From NCBI GenBank assembly GCA_964016875.1, contig OZ024730.1:39068795-39132794 (forward strand): DNA of 64,000 nucleotides, read 5' to 3'. The DNA comes from Fallopia convolvulus. Taxonomy: Eukaryota > Streptophyta > Magnoliopsida > Caryophyllales > Polygonaceae. The position numbers and the translations under genes are program-made. This document shows, in pieces, positions 22,757 to 35,450 of this stretch (the stretch's first letter is position 1; the number at the start of each line of letters is the position of its first letter). The notes under the pieces were generated by a model. It had not been told where the DNA came from. It saw only the letters and a program-made list of their open reading frames with translations, and ran no database searches.

Positions 22757-24938
22757 ACAAATCAGACGCTTGTCTGATTGATGAGATGCTCCACCATTGC
22801 ATGGCAATGGCTTCTCCTCCCTCTTCCCCTTTGCTTGCAAGACCACCCTAGTGACCTCCTTACCTCATCATCAAAGAAGCACACTCATGGCCAATCCTCT
22901 TCCATCTCCCTCTTCTCCATTGGTGAGACTCCATAGCCATGGATCACTACCTTGCCCTCCCTTGGTGAGACTCCATATCAGAAAAGGCTGAATTCCTCTT
23001 CAAATTCACACACAAACACTCTCCTCTCTTCTTCTATCAAATTGCTCTCTTTCAATCCTAAAAAATCAGCCCTTAAATTTCTGAAATTTCCCCTTAAAAA
23101 CACCATTGGAGCACCATCAAGCCACCTCTTCTCCCCCTTCGGATCTCTATTTAATATTACATGTTTTTTAAATGATGATTTAAAGAGAAAATATTATAAT
23201 AAGGTCATGTTATAAAAAGATATTGTTTGATAAAAGATAATATTATAATAATACTATGAATACGAGATATTAAATAATAAGGGCTTTTTAGACTTTTCAC
23301 AATCCTAAGACGGCTTTATTAATAACTATATTTCTTATAATGTTGAAAACTATATCATAAGATTTTATAAAGATTTCCTTGCTTATCTATATTAATAAGA
23401 GAACAAGTTAAGTTATAAAGGAATATTTTAATAAATTAAATAAAGCTTTTACCTAGTCTTTCAAGAATAATAATGAATAGTACTAAAATGATGATTTTAT
23501 AAGGAATAAAGGATAGTACAATATTTAAAATAATAGTAAGGAATATTATTATTTTTGTCCCACTAAATTATTAATATAATAATTTAGTAAATTCATCCCT
23601 TAAGAAGAATAAAAGAGATATTCACAACTTTAGAAGAATTGGAGCATTCTTAATAAAGTTATCGGAATATGTCTTGTCTTTAGATCGAGCCTTCATTCCG
23701 TGACCAGAACATCGTTTCCGCTCATTCGCTAGTACAAAATCTTACAAGCTAAGGCAAGTGGAATTTCTCCTTGTAGCCTTAATAAATTCATTTCGTGAAA
23801 TTTCTCGTTTATTATTTGCTAATAATAAACGAACCTAGGAATATCGATTATTAGAAATAATGACCCCTCTGTTATCGTTATTCCTCTATTTAATATTTGA
23901 TAGGACTATAATTCTAGTCTTGTTTGTGACCTTGAATTTTACGATCTCGTTAAGAGATCGGTTCGAATGAATTAAAGAGGGGTGCGGGACTAACCCAACA
24001 CCTCTATATAATCTACTAAATCGTATGCCTCTGCGCTTAAAGTACAACTTTCAGGATCATGATCCATGTCCGCTCTGATTGGAACGGAGGGATGAGTGGC
24101 ACCGTAGCTAAGTGTCGGAACTGGATTTCCCTTAAGTGGCCCGGGCCATGCAATCCCCACACTCTTTAAAAATCATTAACATAATCGACATTTTCCGTCA
24201 CAATTTAAGATAAGTGCCAATACACAATTAAAAGACATCAAAACTGGACCGGTCTCAAATGATCGATCCGGCTCTCGGTCCGCAAAGGCGCAAGAGATTT
24301 TCAAAAACTTGTATGAATTAATAACTTCCCAACATACTTTCTATTCTAAAATAAGTCTACAATCTCGTAGTTCTTCTCTCGATTAACGAGCTATCTCCTC
24401 TCGAGATACACTCTTCTCCGTCCCGTTAAGCCCCACATAAAGATCTATACCTCAAAACATATCCGATAATATCTCCCTCGAATATTAGAAATTACCAAAT
24501 TACCCTTGGGAAGTTCCGTTCCCGCTTGCTTAGTCTCTTAGGCTAATTCTTCTTTTCTGCATGTTTGCTTGGCATTTTCTCGCCCCTCGCGAATTATGTC
24601 AGAACCTAGGAACCCAAGCAAGGCGTAGATGAAGCCGAGGCAAGAAGGAAGGGCAAGATTCGTGAAGATGTATTTTCCGTACCTTTTTGGTTTATTTCTA
24701 TTTATGTCGCAAGAACAAGTTTACAATTTCTATTATCAAACTCTCTTTTATTAAAAGTGTTGTAATGAAGGTTTGTACGAACAAAGTCTCTTTCAAGAGC
24801 AACCTTTTCATTATATAAATTATGTCAATTTCCGCATTTTATGAGTTCAATATCATTCTAAAAGCCTTGGGTGACTTTGGACGGTAAAGTCCGAGGCCAC
24901 TGGCGGTAATACCCAATGTTGTAAAATAGGGGTGTTAC

Positions 24939-25428
24939 CAAGGTTATTAGAATCCCGATCCGATTCTACGATTTTAGCGATTCTACGATTCATAACACGT
25001 GAAACGATCCACGATTCCAAGTATAATATTATTGGAGTAGGATCTTAAATGATTTAGAATACAATCTCAATCTGATCCCAATTTTACATACGCTTTTAAC
25101 GATCCTATAAACGATTTTAACGATCCAACAAATGATTCGTACAATCCTATAAAATGACAATTTCAACTATATATTATTAATAATTTCACTATTAACGTAT
25201 CATTTCCATTAAAATAGTTAACTAGTCCATCGTACAACATTTTCAACAATCAAATTAATAATGTTTTATCATTCTTACTTCATATATAACAAAATATACA
25301 ATCTATTAGCTTATACTTGCATACTTTTAGTTATAATGTAGGATCTTACGATTCAGCAATCCGATGTTACGATCCGATCGAAAAGACCCTCAACGATCCT
25401 ACCTAGAATCCCGATTCTAATAACATTG
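24939..25428. mobile_element. hAT-type MITE, 490 bp
   Basis: Inverted termini CAAGGTTATTAGAATC and CAATGTTATTAGAATC. The 8-bp duplication GGTGTTAC is at 24931-24938 and 25429-25436. It is rich in CGATCC/GATTCTACGATT words and non-coding. It sits in the very last bases of the solo LTR. Confidence 0.85.
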
Positions 25429-25437
25429 GGTGTTACA

Positions 25438-25442
25438 GTAGG
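25438..25442 (+). repeat. Target-site duplication (right) of solo LTR
   Basis: GTAGG, matching 21838-21842. Confidence 0.8.
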
Positions 25443-25880
25443 GGGAAAAGGTGGTCAGTTTAGTCTAATGAAAGACTAAGCAAATGGAGAAACAATGGGT
25501 TGTTAGGGCTATGACTAAACATATTAGTGTCAAAACTCATATAAAAACTGATAGATGATCTAACAATTAAAATTTCAATTAGAATAAAATAATAGTATAC
25601 GTAAAGCTATGATAGGACACAACAAGATTGTGGTTCAATCGGGAAATATGATCTTTGTTGGGAACATTATTTAATCACATACTCCATAAGTTCAAAAAAC
25701 TTTTGTCAATTAATCAGATTTATTACCAACCTTATCGCATACGTGTTGTGCGAATTCATATTGGAAATAGAAACTTGAATGGTTTGCCACATCGTACTGT
25801 CCATCTTGGTTTGTTACAGTTGTGCATTAGGCACTTAATCTTATTTAATTCTAAAACAGAACATTTTGTTTGATGACTTT
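25443..25880 (+). pseudogene. Degenerate copia remnant (right part)
   Basis: Broken frames. The stretch FKKLLSINQI near 25690 resembles the LLSISQL motif that follows copia protease. If correct, this continues the element interrupted at 21837. Evidence is weak. Confidence 0.3.
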
Positions 25881-26192
25881 TATTTTAGTTTCGATTATTG
25901 TCGAGATATAGAGAAGCAATCTTTCAACTCATGTATACATACTTTTTCACTTAAAAGTGTGAAGTACCCCTAAAGCGTAGAGCAGGCAGTGTCATGACAC
26001 AATATTAGGGTATAAGTACATCCTATACAATCTTTTAATGAGATGTTGTCAGAGACCGAACTCCCATCCCTGAAACTATATTAATGCACACCAAAATCTC
26101 AAACAAGACATTATAAAAATATAAGGTCACATATATCAAACCTAGTAATCTATTTCTAACTTGAATACTAACAGAATAATGATATAACATAA
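25881..26192. other. Unassigned A/T-rich spacer
   Basis: No credible ORF or repeat terminus seen. Confidence 0.3.
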
Positions 26193-26258
26193 CCTCTTTG
26201 TTTCTATGCACATAAATAAATAGATCTAGATTTATTTATGCGCATAGAAATAAAGAGG
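26193..26258. repeat. Near-perfect 66-bp inverted repeat
   Basis: CCTCTTTGTTTCTATGCAC and its partner CCTCTTTATTTCTATGCGC (read inverted) form arms of about 29 bp with two differences around a short AGATCTAG centre. It could be a tiny MITE or a stem-loop. No target duplication was identified. Confidence 0.6.
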
Positions 26259-26373
26259 CTCCAAACAAAATTAAATATCAAATGTAATAGAATTTCACAT
26301 TTAATAAAATACAAGAGAGAATCGTCTACTTGCCTTGATAGGCATGGTTAATCATGAAAAGGCGCAAGATTTA

Positions 26374-29189
26374 TGTAGCACCCCGTCTTGATATTGAGGC
26401 GCTACTCGGTAGTTGACCCTCTCGGGTACTACCAGAACTAGTTTGACAACTAAGCATCTGGACCTTGCAACTCGGGCACGGCGAGAAAATGAATTTAAAT
26501 CATCAAACTATCAGTTATTAAAACATATTTGTAAAATGTCATGCAGGAGGTCGCAACAACTGAAACAAACCATAAACAACCTGACAACCCACATAAGTCG
26601 ACAAGAAGAGAAAGCTTCCAAAAACCGTAAATAAGACTAAACCAGAACACCCAAACCACTCTAGCGCCTAATGACACGTGCGACAACGATCCGCTGCAGC
26701 ATGACATCATCTAGCCTAAACTCCAGCACGGGACCTGTATGAGTACCTGGAACTGAAAAATAAGTCCCCGAGGGGTCAGCTATTATCCTAGGCAAGCTAG
26801 ATAACAAGCGGCAAAGGTAAGACGTTTGAAAAACAACAGTTAGGCAACAACATAACCTTTAACAAGTGAATTGAACAAAACAGAATAGGCCAACACACAT
26901 TTCCACAACTTAGAAAATAGGTGAAAGGAAAGGCAAGAAGACATACCACAATCAAACTAACAAGCACAAAAGTAAAGCATTTTTAATAATAATCAACACT
27001 TCAACATTCAACAAATAAAGGGAAAAACAATAAAACAAGCAATTCATCAAGCGTAGCAAGAATTCACAAGGTCGAAACCAACTAAGTAATCACACACACG
27101 CACACAACAAAACCATTCACAATCCTATTGGGAAATGCCATTCTCCCTTCCACCACCGCATTCCCATCTGCGGCGCTAACTCCCTGCGCCCGAGTGCAGA
27201 GCAAGCCCTCCCACTTTCCACATACGTCATCCTTTCAACCCCTGGTCAAGCCTCCACTGGAGCACTTGCCAAAAACAAGCAATCAATTTTTATTTTTAAA
27301 GGGGCCGGGCCGACACATGACCATGGCTAGACGCCTCTTCGCCACCGACAATCGTCGCACATGATCGTGCCGGTTACGCTGCCAGCACAGAGAAAGGGAT
27401 AATATTTCTTTTACGAGAAAACGTTTGAAATGGAAAGCGCATCACATCACGTATGAAAACATTTCATATGGAAAACATACATTCGGGACTAACTCCCAAA
27501 ACCAATCTCACAATCACGGCATGAAATCTAACAAGACTAGAATAAAGCCGAGGAAGTCGAGAACGACTTACCTCATGAGACAAACACAAATACGTAGCTG
27601 AAGAATTTAGGCTCGAACTAGTCACACGTGAACATTACATTTCCTATCAAATCAATAACCAAAACTATAACATCCGAAGAGAACCGAAACACAAACTTAA
27701 TGCCCCAACGAGCTAAGAGTTCTTTCTAATCGATGATTGTGGACGATAAAGATTTTAAGTGAACACTTACAATTTTCCAAACCAACCCATCCTTGTCAAC
27801 CGTTCGATTCCGACCTAGGTTACTAGTTACTAGCACGCTTCTAAAGCGACATTTTTATTTTACAAGTAGGATCTACTTAATAGATATAGTAGTATTTTAA
27901 CCTACTAATCCAGATCAAGATATTCAATCAAACCACGACAAATTCAATAACCAATACTAAATGAACAATTGAACCAATTTTAGTAGCAACCTTGTATTAC
28001 TGAGATCAATCTCAGTACCTAATTTCTAAACCAATATATTCAACAATTCCATGTATGGACAAAATAGCCAACAACACGTTCCATTGATATCACCACCATA
28101 AACACCATTATTGGCCAAAACCTTTAATTAGTTCAAACGACTCCTCGAACCACAACATGTCACAGCACTTGACCAAACCAGCGATGCCTTAATTGACTTT
28201 ATTATAGGTATTCCCTTATTATTACAACATATATGAAGAGATTCATCTAACAAAGCAATAAGGAGATCGGAAATTGACTGAACAAGAATCTATCCACTAC
28301 CGTTGACATTCGACTTCACACTTACATCATCAACAGCAGGCAGAAACTCTACAGTTCGGGTCTTGACGAATGGAACTTGAGTGTAGTCGGAAGGCTGGGT
28401 GTACAGTAGAAAAGACGATGCATTCGGGGCCCTGGCTTCTCCGAGGTCAACGACGGTCTTCGACGATCTGGAACATTGGACAAGAGGCGAGAACTGAGGG
28501 CGTTTAATTGATGGCGAGCTTGGGCGAACGGCAACGGGAACGAAACTCACGACAAACACTAGGCCTCTCCGAGGTCAACTATGGCGGCCAACTTCGAATA
28601 ACGACAAGAAAGTGAGACAAGGTATTGAGAGTTTGAATGAAGGTGAAGGATTATGTTCGGGAACGAGAGGCGAGAAAAACGTAGGTTGGGAAAGAACTGG
28701 GGAGGAGGTGTGTGGCTCTTCTCTTTGGAGAAGATGGTGAACAGTAGTCTCCAAAATTAGGGCTAAGAGTAGTGGTAGAAAGGTGTGAAGGCTTGGGCCC
28801 TGTCTTCAAATCCGGCCCAACATGACAATGGAGAGGCAAAGGCCCAGTTCTCATGACCTGGCCCAAATCATAGAATAGGCTCAAAAATTTAAATACCCAA
28901 GATAATACGAAAACTCTGTATCGCTCGGAAATATAACATCCCGAAAGAAATCCGGTATTACAATTTAATTTATGAGCGAGAAATGACTCGAAAACTTGTC
29001 CAACTTTAACTTCGGGTTGTCCATGAAATCAATGAAATAAATTACAATTAATTTATTTTCTTTCTACACATAGTAGTAACTAGTAAAAATCATTATTCCT
29101 TTATAACAATTTTAAAAGGTTAATATAAATTATTATTCCTTAATAATTCATATTTAAATATTCTCCTAAATAAATTCCTATTTTATTAT
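26374..29189 (-). repeat. 3' LTR of old gypsy element
   Basis: It starts TGTAGCACCCCG (mutated from TGTAACACCCCG in the other LTR) and matches 43378-46229 closely until TTTTATTAT at 29189. The spurious ORFs inside, for example on the minus strand near 28290-28884, also occur in the other LTR and are not genes. Confidence 0.85.
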
Positions 29190-29772
29190 CTCCAAGCGTT
29201 TGAATCGTTCTCGCTGATGGTCCACCTGCTTGCAGGTGGTAACCTATCGTGAAATGTAGTTTCGTACCTAACGCCTTGTGCACTTGATGTGAATTTCGAT
29301 GTGAAAAGACCATATCGATCCAAGACCTTTTTTTTTCTTTTTTTTGGTAATCCGTGCAGTCTCACTATTTGTCTAACAAAAATTGCCAATCTAGAAACCG
29401 CCCACATCTCCCTAATCAGAAGGAAACGAGCCGTTTTTATCAATCTGTCCACTACAACGCAGATGGCTTCATGACCTCGACAGGTGCGCAAACCTGTGAG
29501 AAAGTCCATCAATATGTCTTCCCACTTTCATTCGGGAATGGAGAGGGGTTGGAGCATCCCTCCCAGTCTCTGGTGTTTTGTCTTAACTTGTTAGCAAATC
29601 TGACATTGTGCTACAAATTTGACCACATCAAGTTTCAAGCCATCCCACCAGTAATTCTGCTTGAGATCCTTGTATATCTTACTTGCTCTTGGATGTACTA
29701 AATAGAGCGTAGCATGGGCCTCTTACAGGATTTTCTGTCTCAGCTCTTGATCTCGAGGTATGCATACTCTCC
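29190..29772 (-). pseudogene. Integrase remnant of old gypsy element
   Basis: Minus-strand fragments in order: DLKQNYWWDGLKLDVVKFVA and CQIC (zinc-binding part), KWEDILMDFLTGLRTCRGHE, VVVDRLIKTARFL, and RQIVRLHGLPKK. A DGPSARTIQTLG-like ending is visible but changed. A T-rich insertion lies near 29329-29345. Stops interrupt the frame. Confidence 0.75.
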
Positions 29773-29777
29773 CATTC
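29773..29777 (+). repeat. Target-site duplication (left) of Athila-like element
   Basis: CATTC, repeated at 40148-40152. Confidence 0.9.
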
Positions 29778-31295
29778 TGTTGAGAGGGTTTCTCGGCCAA
29801 CAAATAAATTTGTAAGTCAAGACCCCGCTGAGTACAGTGGAGTCAGGATCGTTCCACAGGAAGCAAGGTTGTTTGTTTATCAATCTAATAAAAATCAAAT
29901 AAAAATCAAACACAATCACTCACGAGATGCCTCGTTAACGACCTTGTCAGGATCGTAACCGAACCACCGAACACAAAAATACCAATTAACGACCTAATAA
30001 AATTCTAATTAATACTCGGTACCGAAGCAAGTATTCAGCAACGAAGATTTATCAGAAATAATTCAATAAAAACAAATATATAGGATAAGGGACACCACAA
30101 CATAGCCAAGCATAAGAATTCGTAAGAAGATAAGATCATGCCTTTAAAGAGATAGAGTCATCAACTTTCATTGACTTGACAAGTAAATTAATCTATTTTC
30201 ATAAACTAACTCACTCAATTGCTTGTTTTGGATCTAAAGCTTGAAACTTTCGTTTTCAAACAATATCAACCTTCAAGTTACTAACTTTCTCTTTCAATCA
30301 AGTTAAAACTCAAATTACCTCAACTCCCGCTTCGGTATTAAGCACAACAAACAATCTCAATAAAAATAAAAGGCATTCAAAACACTATCTTACTTCATCA
30401 AACATGCTCAACTATGCCGGGCTTAACCCCGACCCTAGAAAAATAGACTACTCACTACTCATGATTAAGAAACTAAAAACTTCAATAAAAACAAACATTG
30501 AAACAAAACTCAAACTTAAATTAATAACAAAAATATTGTCTTACAGAGATCCAGAAGAAAACCAAAACCAAAACAATCACCGAACCATAAACTCGATCAA
30601 CGAACCTCGGAAACCGTCGTTACCGACCCTCGTCACCGACTTCCGATCCGGTTCTCTCTCCTTCGGCCTTCCTTCTCCTCCAAAACTAGCTCTAAAACTC
30701 TACTCCAAAATTAAGCCCCCCCTTTCTATGCTAGATAGAAGGGTATTTATACTAGAAAATCCTAAAAACTAAAAAGGCTAAAAGATAAAAACTTTCCTAA
30801 AAAGATAGAAACAATCTCTAAAAGATAGAAATAAAATCTAGAAAGATATTAAACCCTAAAATACTTATTCTAATAACCCATAAAGATTCTAAAAAGATAC
30901 TCAACCGATACGGAAATAAATTCCCGCTCAGGATCGGTGAATAATAAAATAATACTCCGAAATCTTCTTCTTCGTGGCCTCGTTAACGACCCTTTACAGC
31001 CTCGTTAACGAGCCTGGGGTTTTGTTTTCTTCAACACCTCCTCTCGTTTTCTTAAGCCTTGACTTCTTAAATCTTGCACTTTCCCGTCCTTCACTGTGAT
31101 GCTCCAAATTTAGCTCCATTTAGCTCCTTTCCTCGCTAAAACCTGCAAAATACACAAAATAGCGTAGATTCCACCCTTTTCGTAGATTTATGCAAAACTA
31201 ACTAAAAATACTCAAAACTAAACCTAAACTAGACAAAATTAATCCTAATAAGTAAAGAAAACCTATCAAATACTATACCAAAAATGCGAACATCA
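29778..31295 (-). repeat. 3' LTR of Athila-like element
   Basis: 1,518 bp, TGTTGAGAGG to GCGAACATCA. TATAAATA lies on the minus strand at 30744-30751. It contains exact TCGTTAACGA at 29932, 30980 and 31002. Confidence 0.92.
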
Positions 31296-33005
31296 AAATA
31301 CCCCATACTTAGACTTGCTTGTCCTCAAGCAATAATCAAGATACTAACCAAAACCAAAACAAATCATGCTTATCAAGACATAGCTATCTTCAAAAAGCAA
31401 CATCTACACATAAGAAAATTATAGCAAAAGACTATTAACATCCTCACACATATGTGCACTTAAATAGACATAAAATAATACAATCCAACCTCTCAAGGGA
31501 TATAATGTGTTTCACTCCACTCTCATGTGTTTTGGGCTTATAATTTCAATCTCTCAACTCATCCTATATACAAAAGCTCATAGAAATTGGAACTTATATC
31601 ACCAATACTCTCCACCCAAGATTTGTCAAAACAAGCAAAGAATCATCAAGAGAACTTAGGCTCAATGAAAAACTTCATAGAAGCTTCCATTCGGTCGGGT
31701 TGTAATGGGGCTTGGTAAAGACAATAGGGCGTGGAAAATATTTGGTCATGTGGTGCTAATAATATCCGGGAATCAAAGACTCCTAAAAACTCACACTTCC
31801 AAAACTCTCATAAAAACATATACCAAACTCCCTCTTCATATTAGGCACACTCATTTTTACTCACCCTTTATCATCCTAGAAAGTCTCATAATTAAAAATA
31901 AAATAATCTCTCGATATTATCTTTAAACACAAATGCACTTCAACTTTTCCTTTCTTTCTCTCTTTTTTATATTTTTTTTTCTTTTTTTTCTTTCGCTGCC
32001 TCGTTAACGAACCCACATCCGGGTCGTTAACGATCCACCGTATACATTTCTTCCCTTCAAGCTTAATTGTGCATCTTTTTATCAAGAGACCTTTCTTACA
32101 TAAAGTAACAAGAGACTTCCAATCTACCCTTCCCAAATACCCTTTTAATTCAAACAAATAGAAACTCTCTTTTTTTTTTCTTCAACAAAACACAAGACTT
32201 CACCTCTCCAATCTAAGTCCTAATTCCCGGATAGGGTCAAGCTTATCTTGGCTAGGAAATAATTTTTGTGGAGCTAAAAATAAAAGGTTTCAAGCCAAAA
32301 TTGGTTATCAAAAGAAGGAATAATGTAAAGGTAGATAGGGGATAATAGGGCTCATAAAAATAAGTTCTCTATCATATGATCTTCACAAGTAATGAACTAA
32401 AAATCTTATAATGGTCTCAAGAAATAGATAACCATCACAATTCCAAGAGATAATATGCATAAGGAGAGTAAATCACACAAAACAAAAGAAGAGGGATTTT
32501 TAAATGTTCTCCCTAAAAGGCCAAAAATTTCTCACAAGGTAGGTTTTGTTGGATTGCATCATCTATGCTATAAAGTATATGTGCTCAATTTCATCTAATG
32601 CTATTCTCTTCTAAAAACAATAATTTCAATTTTTAAGAATCCGGCTATACTTTCAAAGACATATTTGCAAGGAATTATATGGTCAAGCTAGTGATTGCTA
32701 TCATAGAATTTTTAAGAAGGAATATCTATCAATTCTAAATTCTTTTTGGATTTTTCAAATTTTTCAATTTTTTTTTTCGATTTAACAAAAGTAACAACTA
32801 CATAGAACATAAATACACCTAGGACATAGTTTTTCTACTTTCTTCCCACCCCATACTTAAAATTACAGTGTCCCCACTGTAAGAAAAATAAGAAGAAGAG
32901 GAGGGAAAAGAAATAGAAAAGAAAACAAAAAAATTAAAAAGAAAAAGAAAGACATAAAACTTACAAAAGTGGAAACAAGGAAAGGAAACTTCATCTTGAG
33001 CTTGA
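31296..33005 (-). other. Athila-like 3' non-coding region
   Basis: A/T-rich region between the second ORF and the 3' LTR. On the minus strand, CTAAGTATGGGGTATTT directly before the LTR is the likely polypurine tract. Paired TCGTTAACGA sites lie at 32001 and 32024. No ORF of substance. Confidence 0.7.
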
Positions 33006-34616
33006 TCAACGGTTCGGTGGAGGAAAGTAGTGCTCAAAGTTCCCCATGAAGTCATACATCGTCCTCCAACGCTCAGCATCCTCTGCCTCTCTCTGACGTT
33101 GCCGCTCGTCCTCCATCGACATACGAGCGGAGTAGACGGTTTCCCATCTATCCATCCTCCGATGAATGTGATCGGTCTGAAGGTGAAGCTGCTGCATCCG
33201 TGCAGAAAGATCCTCGGCCCATGGTGGTGGTATGCTCGATCCTGCGTACTCGGGCTGAGGAGGTGGTGGGTAGTGAGGCTGGAAATGGTCTTGATACATC
33301 ACCGGGTTGTAAGGCATTAAGCCATATGCAAGAGGGTCGACAGGAGCTGGTGGAGGGTCGACAGGAGCTTGCGGCACCTCGTTAACGAAGCTGGTTGCCT
33401 CGTTAACAGTGTTGGGTGGTGGCTGGAAATGGTCGTTAACGACCCTGGTTGGCTCGTCGACGAAGATGTTGCCTCCTAGTTCCTCCGTCTCCATGTCTTC
33501 TTCTGTAAAGTTGAGCTCCTCAGTGCCGCCCTCGGTGTCGGCTTCCTCGGTGTCATTGCCTACGACCTCGATATCTTCTTGATCATCTTCTTCTTCATAT
33601 TCGTCCACATCGTCCCGCTCAAACCGGGTGTGACATGGCCTAAGTGAGAGCTCATCCTCCGGTTTTGGCTCCAATGGGTAAGGCTGGCCCGTCCACACTT
33701 CGTACCAATTCGGTACGTAGAGTAGCTCGTACATGTCGAGGGAGGGTATGACTACTTGATCTCGAACCTTCACCTTGTAACCTCCCTGGGCTTGCACGAA
33801 AATCCCGGCACTATACCAATAGTTCTTGTTGAGGAGTTGAGCGTGGGCCGGTGTGTAGCGAGTGAGATCCACTCCAAGATTCTTAGCCAAGAGGCTAACC
33901 AAATTGCCACACCACACCTCCTTGGACTTGTGGTACTTCTCGACATAGTAGAGCCATTCGTACCCCAAATTCAAGGGTCCGGGCTCCTCGAAGAGGATGG
34001 TGCGGAAGCAAGCGACCTCCGTTCTTGTAGGCCGGTTCAACTCCTTCTTCGGCCAAAATGTTGCGGCGAGGACTCTCAAGATAATCCGGAAGATGGGGTT
34101 GACTATGGTTGCCCCGGATAGCACCGCAGTGGAGGATTGAACCTCTCCGGTGATGTAGCTCCAAGTGCGGGTCACTCGGTAGTCCTTCAAGCTATAGTCT
34201 CTAGATGGGTTTGGGAGCTCCAAGATTGCATTGAACTCCGCCATGGTGAAGTCACGGTCCTCGTTACCGAGACGGAACCGCATGCGTCCTGGTGAGATCT
34301 TTGACGAGAAGTTGGTCTCCAAGGTGGCCAAGAACTCGGATGTGAGGGCCGGATAATGTGCCAAGCTCTCTTGCTTCAATAAGTGTGCGGCCCCAAGGAT
34401 GATGAAGGCGTCCTTAACATCCGTGTAGATGCCCGTAGAGACGGCGCTAGACTTCGAGAACCATCGGGTGTAATGGTCCTTCTCCATGAAATCCCGGTAG
34501 CACCGTACTTGGCTCAGACTGCTCAAAATCACATCGTTCACCCGGGGTGGAGATGGAGACCTGTGGTTCCTCCTCTTCTTCTGGGCTCGGGTAGCGGGTC
34601 TGCTTGAACTAGCCAT
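33006..34616 (-). CDS. Athila-type second ORF (536 aa, ATHILA ORF-1 family-like)
   Basis: Intact ORF from ATG (34614-34616) to a stop at 33006. The basic N-terminus, RAQKKRRNHRSPSPP, could be a nuclear localisation signal. The globular part contains RFRLGNEDRDFTMAEFNAIL, reminiscent of the plant ATHILA ORF-1 protein family, then RTILFEEPGPLNLGYEWLYY. An acidic stretch (DEYEEEDDQEDIE) and a proline-rich repeat region (APVDPPPAPVDP) follow, then a charged C-terminal segment. No signal peptide or membrane segment was seen, so an envelope role is not supported despite the downstream position. Function is unknown. A damaged copy occurs at 60709-62317. Confidence 0.8.
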   Translation of the reverse strand: MASSSRPATRAQKKRRNHRSPSPPRVNDVILSSLSQVRCYRDFMEKDHYTRWFSKSSAVSTGIYTDVKDAFIILGAAHLLKQESLAHYPALTSEFLATLETNFSSKISPGRMRFRLGNEDRDFTMAEFNAILELPNPSRDYSLKDYRVTRTWSYITGEVQSSTAVLSGATIVNPIFRIILRVLAATFWPKKELNRPTRTEVACFRTILFEEPGPLNLGYEWLYYVEKYHKSKEVWCGNLVSLLAKNLGVDLTRYTPAHAQLLNKNYWYSAGIFVQAQGGYKVKVRDQVVIPSLDMYELLYVPNWYEVWTGQPYPLEPKPEDELSLRPCHTRFERDDVDEYEEEDDQEDIEVVGNDTEEADTEGGTEELNFTEEDMETEELGGNIFVDEPTRVVNDHFQPPPNTVNEATSFVNEVPQAPVDPPPAPVDPLAYGLMPYNPVMYQDHFQPHYPPPPQPEYAGSSIPPPWAEDLSARMQQLHLQTDHIHRRMDRWETVYSARMSMEDERQRQREAEDAERWRTMYDFMGNFEHYFPPPNR

Positions 34617-34621
34617 GGATC

Positions 34622-35229
34622 CTACAAAATAATCGAAAATTTTCCAAGATAAGATCCACTCAAAAATAATAGGTACGAGACCCCATACTTGGTCTCAAAA
34701 TTAACCTCGGAATTATTCATAAACTACCCAATTGGGTTGTTCACGAGTCTGGGCTCGGATCGATCATCTTATAAAGTGCAGGGTCGTTAACGAGCCTGGG
34801 TGGGTCGTTAACGACCCGCCGAGAGCAAAACCAGAAATTTCCGAAATTAAATCTACCTTTAATTCAGCACAAATCAAGCATGCAATCTCTTATTATCTTC
34901 CACAATTCCCTCATTGGGTAAAAGCACCCCATACTTACTCAATTACCCATCCCGAACATGCTAAAAATTTCCCGGAATTTTGACATGCAAAGTGCGAATT
35001 TTTAGATCTAGAACAAGAAAAATTCATGCTTTCTTAACTAAAGGTTTACAATAGCTAATCTAACATGAATAAACTTACCTAAAACATGACAACTAAGCAC
35101 AATCAATAATTTTTAGAACGGAATTTAAGCATGCTCATCGATCTCCCTAAAAATCATGATTCAAGATATGAAATTTAACCCTATAGATAATCAATCATGC
35201 AATTTCAAGCAAGGGTTTAGAAATAATAC
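34622..35229 (-). other. Possible 5'-UTR intron of the Athila second ORF
   Basis: On the minus strand a GTATTATT donor (from 35229) and an ATTATTTTGTAG acceptor (ending 34622) bracket 608 bp, with the ATG five bases after the acceptor. Paired TCGTTAACGA sites at 34784 and 34805 lie inside. Predicted only. Confidence 0.4.
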
Positions 35230-35450
35230 CGGAGAACCGAGAATTAAAACGACAAGGGTCGGAATCGGGGTGGTTAACGAGCTCGTCGTCGGTGGTTGGC
35301 TTCCGAACTCCGGTAACGATGGCGTCTCCGGTGGTCGTTAGCGTGGGATTTCCGACTCGGTGGGAGAGAAGGGAAAGGGGTTGAGAGAGTTTTGGGTTTG
35401 AGAGTGAATGTAGGAGAGATTGTGGTAGAATTTTGGGAGGGGTAGAAGGG

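Larger units (their letters stand above)
21843..25437 (+). mobile_element. Solo LTR of a Tekay-like Ty3/gypsy element, carrying two nested MITEs
   Basis: It begins TGTAATATCCG and ends GGTGTTACA, the usual ends of long plant gypsy LTRs, and is flanked by GTAGG on both sides. No primer site follows and no polypurine tract precedes, so it is a solo LTR from recombination. Without the two MITEs and their duplications it is about 2.6 kb, like Tekay/Del LTRs. It interrupts the copia gag remnant. Confidence 0.8.

Noticed and set aside
28290..28884. Minus-strand small ORFs repeated at 45286-45924
   Set aside because: They lie within the two LTRs of the old gypsy element; no conserved domain.
30404..30772. 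122-aa plus-strand ORF, repeated at 39256-39624
   Set aside because: It is inside the Athila LTR in antisense orientation, so it repeats with the LTR; not a gene.
33006..34616. Envelope protein of an Athila retrovirus-like element
   Set aside because: Position fits, but there is no signal peptide, transmembrane segment or cleavage site.
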